A DNA stretch of 64,000 nt from Lasioglossum baleicum (GCF_051020765.1 NC_134932.1:2418001-2482000); one strand, 5' to 3'; counted from the stretch's first letter, positions 23,171-34,967 are shown. Notes: a model not told the origin generated them from the sequence alone. Made by a program: numbers and translations.

Positions 23171-24397
23171 AATTGGACATCACGCAACCGACGCATTACG
23201 CATCTGGTTGGGGCATCGAGGGAGGAACGAGTTCCAGAGTTCCTGTTCAAGGACACCGACACGCCGTGCGGCGTGGAATTTGCAGTACACCAGGAAGCGA
23301 GCATCTGGAGGTCATTGCGGCATCCAGCTACCACGTTTTCCTGCAACAAAGGAGCGAGGAGTCCTTGCATTCCGCTGGCTGTTTCGGTCCAGCGAGGAAG
23401 GAGCTGCTTTCACGGCCCTTGGCATATTGTTGCCGCCATTAAGGAGATCAACGAACAGCACTTGGCGCGTCTTTCAGCTTTGAAGCCACTTAAATTTGGG
23501 GTGAGACAGTCGCCATTTCTTGGCAAAAAAGGTGTGTTTCAGATTTAAATGGAGACGAAGGAATTGGGCGGCCATTTTGTGTTCCCGCTTGTGTCTCGTG
23601 CACGTACTTGGAAAGGTCGACGCTGTTGACGTTCTACCTCAGTATCGTGGCTGCCAAGCGATTTTTGCAACAGCAGAGGACAACACCTTTGTCTTCAAAC
23701 TCTCTTCGCCTGTTGCCAAGCGGTTCTGTTCCTGGTCAAGGTCATCGAAGCGGTTCTCATAGCATCGTTGCCTGTTGCCGGGCAGACCAGACCTTGAAGG
23801 AGGTGTATACAACGTCTCCGGTGCCTGTGGATTTGGCGTGCGCCATATAGACACAAAAATTTCCAAGGTCTCGCGAACCTGTTAGTGTCTGTGCGACACC
23901 TACTGTATAGCTTTTCGCGTGCGTGTGCTCGCAGTGCTCTTTCTGGTTAGGTTACGTCGTCGTTGACAGTTCGCGCGTGTTGCGCGATCACACAGTTCGC
24001 GTATTTCTTTTATTCAAATTAAGTAATTTCGCTATCGCGATTTCTTACACTCTCGCGTGATACCTCGAGTGTTGCGAACATTTTCAAATTGCTCCGAGAT
24101 TCCGCGATCGTTATTTTTCGAATAATATTGCGAGTAACAAGTACAAGTGTCGCATGTGACAACTACTTGTTTTCTCGCTCGCGAAGCATTAGGAGTGACA
24201 TTGTAACACGCCTGTGCGTGACATCAGGATATTGTATGTGCTACGCATTTGCGTAAGGGTAGAAATAGCTTGATAGAACCGGTATTAGGGTTTTGGCCCG
24301 CATTTCGCTTTTTGCATTTTGCATTCTTAGGCTGCGACATGTCTAAGAGGCAGAGCTCGTAGAGACGCGCCGCGAACTTGCAATTATTAGAGTATCT
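23171..24397 (+). other. Gypsy-1 leader (5' untranslated internal region)
   Basis: About 1.2 kb between the primer site and gag. The open frames in it are short, lack recognisable domains and have no partner elsewhere in the window. It could hold packaging signals. Confidence 0.5.
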
Positions 24398-25269
24398 ATG
24401 GCTAATTTAGCTTCTACTAGTAGTAGTTCCGAAGGGGTGACCCAGGTCGCAGTGGCCAAAATACCAAAAATTCCTACATTCTCTAGAAAAAATCCGGTAC
24501 TCTGGTTCCACCAGATCGAGGCGTCTCTGCGCCGTGCAAATGTCTCCTCAGAGATAGCAAAATTCGACTATCTCGCTACATCACTTGATGATGATGCCAT
24601 GGCCAATATAAGCGACATTGTTGTTAAAGAGCCTCCATACTCTGATATGTTCACTAGAGCTAAGGCTAGACTCATCAAAGTCTATGCCTCAACTGATGAG
24701 GAGAATCTTCGTAAACTCTTACGGGGACAGGTCAATGTTGAGTGTCGCCCGTCTCAAATTTTACGGCAATTGCGTGATTTAAACGCTGCCTGCAGATGCA
24801 CGGATACAGTGCTTAGACAGATATTCCTGGAACAGCTATCCGAGCATCAACGTGAGGTGTTAATAGCCACAGAGTTTAGCGATTTAGACAAGGTTGCAGA
24901 AATTGCAGACAAACAAGTGGCAATTTCTGGCAGTCCTTCTAGGGTGTGCGCTGCTTCCAGCGATTCAACACATCTAGATCTTCTTCTGGTTCCTCCAACC
25001 CCATTGATGATAGATTTCAAAGAATAGAATCTCTATTGAAGGCAATTGCCTCAAAGTTAAATGCCCATTCCGGGCAGGGTAGGGGAACGCGTCGTGCCCC
25101 TTCTGCGGCACGATCGCCGTCGCACTCGCGACAATTCAGGAGCAAGTCTCCTTCATCTTCTCAAAGGAGGTCGAGTTTATGCTATGCGCATTCTCGTTAC
25201 CCCAGCAACCCTACGTCTTGTAAACCGGGTTGTCCAAAATTTGCGGAATTCTCCGCTGCAAAAAACTAG
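24398..25269 (+). pseudogene. Gypsy-1 gag (capsid and nucleocapsid), frameshifted
   Basis: Gag would form the particle shell and package RNA. The frame starts MANLASTSSSSEG and includes KIPTFSRKNPVLWFHQIEAS, a capsid N-terminal motif typical of insect Gypsy gag proteins, and LLRGQVNVECRPSQILRQL further on. Near 24950 an indel moves the protein from one frame to the next. The second frame carries a serine/arginine-rich region and a cysteine/histidine cluster (CYAHSRY...CKPGC) like the atypical nucleocapsid knuckle of this group, ending at the TAG at 25267-25269. Without the indel gag would be about 290 residues. The end of gag overlaps pol by a canonical slippery sequence. Confidence 0.8.
25260..25266 (+). 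promoter_or_regulatory. -1 ribosomal frameshift site A AAA AAC
   Basis: The heptamer AAAAAAC is in register with the gag frame (codons GCA AAA AAC TAG), one codon before the gag stop. A -1 slip enters the pol frame at AAA CTA GAA, which leads directly into protease. The following 60 nt may form a supporting structure, which I did not model. Confidence 0.8.
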
Positions 25270-27096
25270 AAGCTCCCTCCTGCACGGAGACGGTGGTTAG
25301 TGGAGCAGTTCAATCTAGATGTCTTCATTTGAAGGATAGAATCTCGGGTCAGAGTTTTCTGGTCGATACTGGCGCGGACATTTCCCTGCTTCCGGCGGAA
25401 CCTAAGATACGCCGCAAGCCGTCAGAATTTAAATTATTAGCGGCCAATGACTCGAGAATTGATACATTTGGCGAATCATTTCGCATCCCAGATTTAGGAT
25501 TAAGACGCGAGATAAAATGGAACTTTGTGATTGCAAATGTTCCCTCTGCGATTATAGGAGCTGATCTTTTATACCATTATGGTCTCGCTGTTGATCTCAA
25601 GAGACATTGTCTTCTTGATAAAGCAACCAAGGTAGTCTCAGTAGGAGAAATTAGTAATTCTACTGTTCACTCTGTGCATACGAGTGCTTTGAGATCCTCT
25701 TGCCCGGCAATTTTGTCGGAATATCCAGAAATTACGGGGATCTCCATTCCGGTGCCACCCTCTTCATCAGAAGTGTTTCACCACATCTTGACGAAGGGAC
25801 CACCGATTTCTTCGCGTCCACGCCGTTTGGCGCAGGACAAACTCAAGACTGCTAAAGCCGAATTCAAAGCTTGGGCTGAGGCCGGCATTTGCCGACCCTC
25901 AAGTAGCCCCTGGGCTAGTCCCATGCACATGGTGCAAAAGAAGGACTGCTCCTGGAGAGTCTGTGGAGATTACAGACTGTTAAATTCGGTAACGATTCCC
26001 GATAAGTATCCCACGCCGTACCTTCAGGATTATAGCAACAATTTGGCAGGGAAAACTATATTCTCTTCGTTAGACCTGCACAAGGCGTTCAATCAAATTC
26101 CGGTTGCGCCGGAAGATGCGCAGAAAACTGCCATAACCACGCCATTTGGCCTTTTCGAATTCATGTTTATGACTTTCGGTTTGAGAAATGCAAGTCAGTC
26201 TTTCCAGCGCTACATTAATCGAGCGCTGGGGGATCTTGACTTTGTTTTCATTTACATTGATGACATTCTTATTGCGTCATCGTCGGAGGAGGAGCATTCT
26301 GCTCACCTCCGCATGGTCTTTGACCGTCTAAAAAAGTTTCATCTTAGATTAAATGTTGAAAAATGCGTGTTCGCAGTTCGCGAACTGGAATTCTTGGGTT
26401 ATACGGTCAATGCTAAGGGCATTCGCCCCACAGCTTCCAAAGTCGAAGCTATACTTAGTTTCTCGAAGCCCAAGACAATCGTCGAATTACGACGCTTCTT
26501 AGGAATGGTAAATTTTTACCATCGAAACATTCCTAATGCGGCAGCCACTTAGGCACCGCTAAATTCATATTTCATTGAATCCAAGAAAAACGATAAAAGA
26601 GAGATCTATTGGTCTAGCGAGGCAGAAGCGGCTTTTGACAAAGTCAAGAAAGATTTTGCACAAGCCACTCTCTTAGTGCATCCGCGTGCCGGTGCAGACC
26701 TTCGGTTGGTTACCGATGCTTCCGACTTTGCCATTGGGGCGGTCTTGGAACAAAAAAGTTCCTCTTTCGGTATTAACTGCTCAGCCTGGGAGCCCCTCGC
26801 CTTCTTTTCTAAGAAGCTTACTCCTGCGCAACGTAACTAAAGCGCGTACGACCGTGAGCTGACGGCGATTTATGAGGCAATTAAATACTTTTCATATTTG
26901 CTAGAAGCGCGTCAATTTAGAATCGTTACGGATCATAAGCCGTTAGTCTTTGCGTTTTCTCAGCGTCCGGAAAAGGCCTCTCCACGTCAGCTTTCTTTTA
27001 TCGCGCAATTCTCGACGCATATAGAGCATGTCAAGGGCCCTGACAACATTGTCGCCGATGCGCTATCACGGGTGGAGTCACTCAGACTTCCCTGTG

Positions 27097-27445
27097 TGTT
27101 GCGGATCGCGCGAGCTACGCGACGGCGGCGACTTACTTCGTATAGAACCGCGGAGAGAGAGGCAACGGGGTTGCCAAAATCATAACAATGATTCGCTATA
27201 GAGGCTCCTCTTCACCTCTCCTCCCGCCGTTCTGACTCTTCGGGCACAGCTGATTACCCGAAGAGTCAGTTGCTTTTCGAACTCCCGCTTCGCTAGAGCG
27301 GTTAACGCTTTTCGCTACTTTAAAACAATCGCTTTGCTTGAGTGATTTACGTTTTAGTTTAAGTTAGTTCTAAGTGGTGACGGTTCCTTTGATTTCAATT
27401 TAAATAAACTGGACAATGACTTGTGCTTTATACACTTAACCAACA
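27097..27445 (+). mobile_element. Solo LTR inserted in Gypsy-1 pol
   Basis: The 349-bp insertion begins TGTTGCGGATCGCG and ends TTAACCAACA (TGTTG/CAACA inverted ends), and has AATAAA near 27402. It separates RNase H from the integrase zinc domain. Pol resumes in a frame shifted by an amount that fits 349 plus a 4-bp duplication. The flanks (TGTG and GTGC) are not an exact duplication. Its family is not recognised. Confidence 0.65.
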
Positions 27446-28492
27446 GTGCTAGTGACATTGATTTGCATATCCTCCCACGACCCTTCTATTCCTTTATACT
27501 GTGAAATCAATTTGAAACAATTAGCAAAACTTCAAAAGGAGGACGATCAACTGGCGAAATTACGCAAGTCGACCAATCATTCCTTGGTGCTCAAGGATAT
27601 TTCCTGGGGCCCAAAGCACCACACCGTCAGTTGCGACATTTCGGCACAGGCCATTCGGCCATATATTCCGCCGACGCTGCGTCGTACGGTGTTTAACATC
27701 TTTCACATGCCGGCGCATCCAGGTCCTCAGGTGACCGATAAATTAATCAGACACAGATATGTGTGGCCTGATATGCACCGCGATATTCAGCGCTGGTGCA
27801 AGGAATGTGTTGACTGTCAATAGTCTAAAACGGCCCGGCATGTAAAGATGTTGTCGGAAAAGATTATTGCGCTTGATGGTCGATTCGACCATGTCCATGT
27901 GGACATAGTCGGTCCGCTCCCTTTGAGAAATGGTATGCAGTACCTTCTAGCGATGATTGATCGTTTTTCGCGTTGGGTCGAGGCTGTTCCTCTGTCTGAG
28001 ACGTCAGCCCAAACACTTGCCCGCGCATTTTTCGACACTTGGATATCTCGTTATGGCGCGCCGAAAGCCATAACGACAGACCAAGGCGCCCAATTTGAAT
28101 CGCGACTCTTTACAGCGTGCTGTCTTTAATAGGTTGCGATAGAATCTGGACTACTGCATACCATCCCTCCTCAAACAGCTTAATCGAACGCTGGCATCGG
28201 CCCTTAAAAGCGGCATTAATGTGCCATCGCGACAAAGATTGGACGCGCTCGCTCTCTACGGTTCTGTTAGGCTTGCGATCGCACGTCCGTTCGGACACTA
28301 ACGCGTCCCCCGCGGAATTTGTATTCGGAACGACGTTAAGACTACCTGGAGAATTCTTTCTTCCGGACGACTTTACGCCGGACCCAAATATATTTATTGA
28401 AGAGCATCGCGAGCACATGCGACAGGTACGTCCTGTTCCGGCGGCGCACCACACTAAATCTCGCGCGTTCGTCTATAAAACTTTATATGAAT

Positions 28493-29023
28493 TGTAGGAT
28501 CTTAGGAAAAATGAGGGCACCGCCGCCGCGGGAATCGAACCCCGGCCTCACTGGTGGTAGCCGATCGACTAACGCGCTCACCCACGGAACCCTCCCATTA
28601 TTCCCAATCTCCTATAGTATACTTGATCTGGGGGTCCTGATCCCACACTCGGCCATCCTGCAACGACATTCGCCCTCGAATGTCCGTCACAGCGTCGTCG
28701 TCTCATCGACTCTCTTTCGTGTTGTGGCCATACACAGAGCCACCAACACAACTCGCAATTTCTCGTCAACTCGCAACAACTCACATACTCGCAACTCGCA
28801 ACTCGCAGTTTCTCGTAGCGCCATCGTGCGGTGATCGGTGTTCCCCCAATCCCACTTCTGACACCAATTGTAGGATCTCAGGAAAAATGAGGGCACCGCC
28901 GCCGCGGGAATCGAACCCCGGCCTCACTGGTGGTAGCCGATCGACTAACGCGCTCACCCACGGAACCCTCCCATTCTTCCCAATCTCCTATAGTATACTT
29001 GATTTGGGGGTCCCGATCCCACA
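28493..29023 (-). mobile_element. TRIM (miniature LTR retrotransposon), 531 bp
   Basis: Two 155-bp direct repeats (28493-28647 and 28869-29023; only a few differences) flank 221 bp. The target duplication is GAAT at 28489-28492 and 29024-29027. The repeats start TGTAGGATC and end GATCCCACA. On the minus strand the internal region begins two bases after the LTR with a site complementary to AATCCCACTTCTGACACCA (28848-28866), which I recognise as the 3' end of a tRNA-Leu, so this is the primer-binding site and sets the orientation. There is no coding capacity. Internal 28740-28810 has short repeats of AACTCGCA. It interrupts Gypsy-1 integrase cleanly, and the reading frame resumes behind it. Confidence 0.9.
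28507..28600 (-). other. tRNA-like segment in TRIM LTR 1 (pol III boxes)
   Basis: On the minus strand the LTR contains GGTTCGATTCC (complement of 28531-28541), a perfect RNA polymerase III B box, preceded by GGTGAGCGCGTTAGTCG, an A-box-like sequence, at tRNA-like spacing. The second LTR has the same segment, with its B box at 28907-28917. It resembles the tRNA head of a SINE. It is not a complete tRNA gene, because the acceptor and anticodon arms are not convincing. Confidence 0.65.
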
Positions 29024-29432
29024 GAATGTACGCATGTATTCATGCGAAACATGGCCAAAAAGGCCCTGGAGAGACCTTATACGGGACCTCATCGGGTTCT
29101 TTCTCATCCTTCCGACCGTGTTTTCACAATCGACGTGAATGGCACGTCGAAAAATGTGTCAATTGAACTTTTAAAACCAGCATATCTGGTTAATCAAGAA
29201 CTTGATGACACGGTCGTAAACGACAACCATGCTGGCGGTTCGGCCCCCGCCACGCTAAAAACATACTCGCGGAAAACAATCTCGTTCAAGAAATGAACAA
29301 GATAGTTTTCAGCAGTTGTTTTCATTGCTTGATCGAAGGAACTGTTTAAAAATATCATTGTAAATGCAATAATTGCATCGTTTACCCCTGTTAAATTTGA
29401 TTTTGTATCGTGCCATTGCACTAGGGGGGGAG

Positions 29433-29899
29433 TGTGTGAGCTCGGCGCTGCACTCGTCCAATCACGAGGCTCCGCGCCTGCGCACAAGAGTCTTGAGAGT
29501 CAAACGCTCTCGTGAGCCATTGTGCTCGATCTGTTCGTTTTACGATCTCGTACATGAAACACGCATTGTTCTGCGCTCCTGCGTTATCTTCAAAAAGTAT
29601 ACTTGTTCACCACGTTGTGGTTTCTCTTTTTCAAACTTTGTAATCAGTCGGGTTATAGTATCTGTGTGCTATTGGTGACTTCACCACGAATAAATCGAGG
29701 TGATCGGTGATAACTGTGAACATTTACTTTTCTCCTCGACATTCCTCTTAGAGAGAGTTTCAACGTGAGTGTGTAGGCTCACGACCACGTTTACCTACAG
29801 TGGTGACCCTGAGTTAAATTCTCGGTACACCGCGTGCGAAGAGACGGTGGATCGTCAGTCACTCCACTTGGGTGACCCCTTCACCCTCTCATTTCCACA
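29433..29899 (+). repeat. Gypsy-1 3' LTR
   Basis: 467 bp, TGTGTGAGCTCGGCG to CATTTCCACA. It follows the purine tract. It differs from the 5' LTR by several substitutions and small indels, so the insertion is not recent. Confidence 0.88.
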
Positions 29900-30419
29900 T
29901 ACGGACCACATACGGACCTCTATAGGCGACTCTAAATACTACTGTAGCGTCTGCATATTTGCGCATACTTGCAATGAAATTACAAGAAAAATAGACACTC
30001 AACATTCATTTCTTACTTTACTAAACCATTGTAATGATCACCACGTATTATACGATCATAGGATACACCTGATCAAGTGTATAATTAATAATTACGTTAA
30101 AGTCAGGTACAATTATATCTGTAAGCAAAAAAACAATGTTGCTAATAGCAAAAGAAACTATTTTAATAAATTAATATTGTTTTCTGGCCATTAAGTACAT
30201 CGTGTTGTTATTGATCCTTTACATATTTCTTATAAAATCTCTGATAATTTTTCAAAACATTTATATATCCTTTATGATAAGACATACGTAAATAGAAATA
30301 ACATTATTACGCATGTCACAATTGACTTACAATTAAAATCACATTAAAATATGCGGTGAATATACGTGATTCATTTGTACATTTTAAATGTTCCCGCTAC
30401 TTTATATAGATGGCAACAC
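29900..30419. other. AT-rich stretch without a gene
   Basis: Nothing recognisable. Unique AT-rich sequence downstream of Gypsy-1. Confidence 0.5.
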
Positions 30420-31400
30420 TTGCGGTCCGTAATTCCATGCGACCATCCCTCCCCGCTCGCTTGGTGCCCCCTCTCGCCTAAAACCCTACCTTATGCTCAG
30501 TCCTGTAGGTCCATGGAGAGTGCTCACGCCAGTGTCGCCAGATGAGGGGAGTCACGGTGAAATGATGTACCCTCTCTCTGATGACCAGAGTACATGCGCG
30601 TGCGCGACGGAGATTTAGTGGGGCGAATGGAAGACACGTTGCGCGTGCGCGATGGGGACGCAACAATGACACGACATTTCGCAGGTTTTAGGTTATTGTC
30701 GCGTAAAATTCACCCATTTACTTATTTCACATACTATGTAATTATTGATCCCTTTATGTCTATGTTGTTAGTTGTATTTCTTTAAAATGTAACGTTACAA
30801 ATAAAACATAATTTGTCAATTTATCGTTTAGGAGAAAAATGAGTGAATTTATTATCCCAGTCTCTTTTATGCAACTATTTTTGAGGAGCGTATGAGGGTT
30901 AACACAGTGTTAAAATATATTATGATTTATTGATTTTACTGAAATATAACTCAGTACTACATACATACAGATTTCAAGATTTTTTCAATTGTACATATAT
31001 TATAGTAAGCATTCATACTTCGCTTCACGACTGAAACTGCCACATGTTACAATTAATTTTATTTATAATAAAGAATATTTACAGTTTCTATTTAGAACGA
31101 CCCACATGATTCATATGTACATAATAGGTACGATACGATACGCGGCAATAACCTAAAACCTGCGAAATGTCAGTCGTTGTTGCGTCTTCATCGCGCACGC
31201 GCAACGTGTCACATATTACTCTGGTCATCAGAGAGGGGGTACCTTGTATTCCCCTCGAGTGACGGTTCGGTCACTTTCTGGCGACACTGGCTCACGCCCG
31301 GGTTTTGGCCAGTGTGCCCAGATTCCACGTTTTTTTTCGCGCATGCGCGTCAAACCAGTAACGTAGCTATGTTGCGGCCGATGCGATGATGTAGCAGAGC
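30420..31400. repeat. Inverted pair of repeat B around AT-rich DNA
   Basis: About 30545-30690 (CTCTCTGATGACCAGAGTA, ACACGTTGCGCGTGCGCGAT, GACATTTCGCAGGTTTTAGG) is repeated in inverse at about 31145-31260. The 450 bp between is AT-rich without a gene. Probably a non-autonomous foldback-like element. The exact ends were not found. Confidence 0.6.
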
Positions 31401-31417
31401 CCTGAGGCAGCTACAGT

Positions 31418-32098
31418 CAGCGGCGATAATAAGTGGACACGCTTAAAAATCGCATAACTTTTTAGAAATTGGTCCAAAGGACTTGAATTTTTTTAAGATG
31501 TTAGACCGACTAGTTCGCTAGAGAATAAGTAAACTAAAATTTATTACGATTGCAATTGGTAGGAATTATACAAAATTTTAAAATATAATGTTTTGCCAAC
31601 TTTTTTATCTGGGCCTGTAACGATAATTTAAAAAATGTGTTTTATAGATTTCGGTAACTTATATGCATACTGAAAATTTCATCGAAATCGGTCAACATTG
31701 CAATGAGCTACAAACGTTTAAAGATGATCACGTTAGGGCGAAATGCCCTGGCAAGGCTGAAAATCTACGACTTTCACTCTTAAGCTCTCATCTTTAAACG
31801 TATGTAGCTCATTGCAATGTTGACCGATTTCGATGAAATTTTCAGTATGCATATAAGTTACCGAAATCTATAAAACACATTTTTTAAATTATCGTTACAG
31901 GCTCAGATAAAAAAGTTGGCAGAACATGATATTTTAAAATTTTGTATAATTCCTACCAATTGCAATCGTAATAAATTTTAGTTTACTTATTCTCTAGCGA
32001 ACTAGTCGGTCTGACATCTTAAAAAAATTCAAGTCCTTTGGACCAATTTCTAAAAAGTTATGCGATTTTTAAGCGTGTCCACTTAATATTGCCGCTGA
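31418..32098. mobile_element. Palindromic MITE (CAGCGGC ends)
   Basis: The arms 31418-31730 and about 31786-32098 pair along almost their whole length, with a loop of about 55 bp. The ends carry CAGCGGC followed by AAGTGGACACGCTTAAAAAT. A TA lies just left of the start. A diverged half copy with a similar GTTATG...GAGCGTCCAAATATTAATTC order is at about 46560-46850. Non-coding. Confidence 0.85.
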
Positions 32099-32231
32099 AG
32101 AAGTCGTGTATTGAATTTACCAAATAAAATATTTTGTTGTTTATTATTTATCTTGCTTAATTATTTTAGCACTCCTTTCCTCTTCCCCATCCTCTAAATA
32201 CAATAGAATAAGTCGGAATTATATTATTATC

Positions 32232-32233
<2 letters not shown>

Positions 32234-32272
<39 letters not shown>
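32234..32272. repeat. (TA)n microsatellite
   Basis: About 19 TA units, 20 bp before the next LTR-like element. Confidence 0.95.
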
Positions 32273-32277
<5 letters not shown>

Positions 32278-32294
32278 TTCAATATTTCATATGT

Positions 32295-34069
32295 TGTGAC
32301 GTGGCAAGATAGCCTACGTCACTCGAACTCCCATAAAGGAAGACCGGGCCACCCTTTGGTCAAGCATCGCGATAAGGGCCGCTGCGAGCGCTCTCCCTGG
32401 GCACGAGTGAGACCCAAAAAGGCGCATTCTAATGTTTTGAATGTCGCGCCAAATTGCGCGACGGAAGTTTACAGGACCGTATCCGGGTCCCAGGCGGGAT
32501 CCGGAAATTCTACTTTCAACGCAGAGGCAACGAGCCTCGAGGATAAGCACCTCGAGGCAGGCGAAAGGCAGGATCCCGAAAGGAAATAACGAGAGATCGT
32601 CAAGGCCCAGGACTGTCAACCTGGAGGCGCCGACGAGGGCATCCGCTGCTGAGACGATCAACTACTCGGCCCTGTCGTCGCCTCGTCCGGGAAGAAGCAG
32701 CAGAGCAACCGGATTGGCTGACGCCGATCGTCTCCTCGGGAAGCGGCCAATAGGAAGACAGCGCTGCCGGATATGCCGTGAGACGCCGGAAGCCGAACGC
32801 CGTCGCCTGGGATTCGTCAACGCGAAATTCCGCATTAGCGATAGGTCGAGACGTTGCGCGAAGGAAGTAGAATCGAAAAATGGGGGACGCCCTGCTTCCG
32901 CGTACCCGAGCTACCGCGTGAACGATCACTGCGTCTTTGGAATCGTTAACGAACAGTTGTCTCTTTGAACGATTGCTTATAATTCTTGTATTTTGCGCCT
33001 GCTGAGACCAAGGGGACTCTAGAGATTCGCTGCCGTTCAACTGTTGCCGAATTACCAGTGGTAAGCGCCGATCAGGCTTTCGATATTAAGTATTCGTGAA
33101 CTTCGTGTTGGCTCGGGTAGCGCGGCGAGGTTAGGTATTCGCGTCGCGAGGATTAACGGCAAATAACGGCGGACGATATTAGTGGACACGGCCTGTGTCA
33201 AAGTACGAATCCTTCACCTTGGGAAGGATATCGTTTTGGTGATACGAATCCCTCGTATTGTGAGGGATATCGTTTTGGTGATATGAATCCGGTCGGATAG
33301 CGGGGGCCGCGTGGCCGCATTGTGACGGTTGTACGACGCCAGTTTGAACGCGAAGTCGCGGATTCGTGATAAAATCGCTGCCGCCGTTAATTCAGATTAA
33401 CCTGCACTCGTTCCACGGTGTGAAGCCGTCGCGTGTTCGATTCGCGGTCGTAAATTCTGTTCGATCGGCGCAAGTCCGAGAAAAACCGCGAATTCCATCT
33501 GAGTTCGGTCGGAAAACGGCCTCCGAGGCCTTCCGCGTCGCGAAGTTCTTATCGCTGCCGAATTCTTCGCGAGTTCGTAAAGTACGAGAGAAATAGCGCG
33601 TGCGATTTCCACCAGTCGCGATAATACGCGCCGGCTACTTTTGTATTCGCTGCCGAGTCGTCGGCAGCTCAGTCGATTCGTTTAATAAACACCTTGTTAG
33701 CCGAAACGTTGTTTATTCCTTGTGTGAAAACCTTCCCGTCGCGGGGAACGTCTCGTGTTCTTCTGACGTAGAATCCTGCGCCCTCGCGATAGCTATTCAG
33801 ATTTCGTTTGCTACATCACAGTCTCGCGAGTCCAACCGCGTTCCGCTTTCGCGTTCAGATTACGATTCTTTCGTGTGACACCTTCGGGTGTCTGGCGCCC
33901 GAAATCTCATCAAGTTTGATTTTCGAATAACAAGACTGTGAGCGTATTTTGTCCCGAGAGGACCACGCATCGCGCGGCCGAGCGTGGCCCGGCTTCTCGC
34001 TTGTAAATTCTCGGTGTTGCTATTCATCGTTCGACCATCCATACGAAAAGTTAAGAAAGCGACGTGACA
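32295..34069 (+). mobile_element. 1.7-kb LTR-like element (TGTGACG family), copy D
   Basis: 1775 bp, from TGTGACGTGG to GACGTGACA, with ATGT on both sides (32291-32294, 34070-34073). It is in sense orientation on the plus strand: AATAAA at about 33685, then a stem-loop at 33877-33892 followed directly by TGGCGCCCGA. The longest frames (32441-32968 and others) are arginine- and serine-rich and lack domains. They reflect the high GC of this family and are not called as genes. Confidence 0.85.
33877..33902 (+). other. Conserved stem-loop with TTCG loop next to TGGCGCCCGA
   Basis: GACACC pairs with GGTGTC around TTCG, an extra-stable UUCG tetraloop closed by C-G in RNA. The next ten bases are TGGCGCCCGA. 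The equivalent positions in the other copies (12234-12249, about 17258-17272, 19016-19031, 56319-56335) keep the fold with different paired bases. Confidence 0.7.
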
Positions 34070-34242
34070 ATGTATATACGAATATATATACAAATACACT
34101 TGTCATTCATTCGTTTTTCATAATCAGTTCCATTCGGCATGGCGCTCAAGGTGCCACATTTCCTCGCGAAGCGTACTTTATTGAGGCTGAAAAGTCGCGC
34201 ATGCGCGAAAAAAAACGTGGAATCTGGGCACACTGGTTTTGG

Positions 34243-34345
34243 CCGTGCCCTTAGACCATATATACTTATAGACACGGTGCAGATACTTTTGACCGTGGCA
34301 AAGATCATTCAGATCATGGTAGAACGTGACGTCACAGTTTTGAAA
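34243..34345 (+). repeat. Left half of an inverted repeat pair (partner 38368-38468)
   Basis: Shares GCCGTGCCC, TTAGACCATAT, GACACGG, GTGGCAAAGATC and GGTAGAACGTGACGT with the reverse complement of 38368-38468. The two copies enclose about 4 kb. Confidence 0.6.
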
Positions 34346-34499
34346 GATGTACAAGCTATGGTCATCGACAGCGCCTACCAGCTTGGCTTATGAGGATGAG
34401 GGGGGTATACCCGGAAAGAATGGACAGGATAATTTCAAAGAATTTGGCATTTTATAATGAAATAATCATTATATAAAGTATATTTGAGATACAAATGTT

Positions 34500-34967
34500 T
34501 ATTCTATATGTTTTATTAAGGCATTACAATGAAGTATGAATTATATTGATAATGAATGAATAATACCCAGTGAGCACAGGACTATCCTATGTTCGTCCAA
34601 GGAAGGTCTGCTTCCGACATTCGGGACGATCGGAAAACGTCCAGAATATCCTAGTAACAGCCTCTGAATGGTCATGTTACCAAGTAGAATATCTTGAGAT
34701 CGTACGGTGGCGACATACCTAGAAGGTTTTTAGACTGTTCGAAAGTACCGTTCTCCGGAAATTCCTAGAAGAGGTTTTTAGACTGTTCGAAAGTAACGTT
34801 CTCCGGAAATTCGGACATTTTGTGAACGTTTAAAGAAGTAACAACATTTATTTAAAATTTCGTTTATTTTATGATTTTTTCCCATTTGGTATATGTAACA
34901 AACAAGATTTTACAAGATTATATGGACATGTGTACGAACATAACAAGATTTTAAGTACATTTGCTTC
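34500..34967. other. Non-coding stretch with short imperfect repeats
   Basis: No gene. TTTTTAGACTGTTCGAAAGTA with CGTTCTCCGGAAATTC appears twice (34733-34766, 34778-34815). Related words such as ACGTCCAGAA recur at 36590-36690. Confidence 0.5.

Larger units (their letters stand above)
25263..29296 (+). pseudogene. Gypsy-1 pol: protease, RT, RNase H, integrase
   Basis: The protease motif is LVDTGADISLLP at about 25360. Reverse transcriptase covers about 25800-26400, with DLHKAFNQIPV, FMTFGLRNASQSFQR and YIDDILIA. RNase H has TDASDFAIGAVL (about 26713), then DRELTAIYEAIKYF and VTDHKPL, ending with NIVADALSR. Integrase has the zinc part (H-x3-H ... CKECVDC, 27706-27820), HVDIVGPLP, TTDQGAQFES and then the ERWHRPLKAAL region. 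Defects: TAG at 26550, TAA at 26838 where Y is expected, a solo LTR at 27097, TAG at 27821, a frameshift near 28120, and a TRIM at 28493. The C-terminal part resumes after the TRIM and ends at the stop at 29294. The element cannot be autonomous. Confidence 0.9.
22699..29899 (+). mobile_element. Gypsy-1: Ty3/Gypsy-like retrotransposon, decayed, with two nested insertions
   Basis: The 5' LTR (22699-23151) and 3' LTR (29433-29899) flank a primer-binding site (23153), gag, a -1 frameshift signal, and pol in the order protease, reverse transcriptase, RNase H, integrase. This order is the Ty3/Gypsy type. A purine tract (CTAGGGGGGGAG) precedes the 3' LTR. The 5' LTR lacks the first 17 bp, so a target duplication cannot be checked. 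A solo LTR (27097-27445) and a TRIM (28493-29023) have inserted in pol, and several stops and indels are present. Confidence 0.9.

Noticed and set aside
28507..28600. True tRNA gene
   Set aside because: The B box is perfect but the acceptor and anticodon stems do not form, and the segment lies in a repeated LTR.
29800..29899. Second primer-site-like TGGTGACCCTGAG after ACCTACA, suggesting a tandem Gypsy-1 element
   Set aside because: The 100 bp after it are also present in the 5' LTR, and homology ends at CATTTCCACA, directly before the real primer site at 23153, so this is an LTR-internal sequence.
32441..32968. 175-codon arginine- and serine-rich open frame
   Set aside because: It lies within a 1.7-kb LTR-like element, has no domain and is not conserved in the other copies; it reflects high GC.
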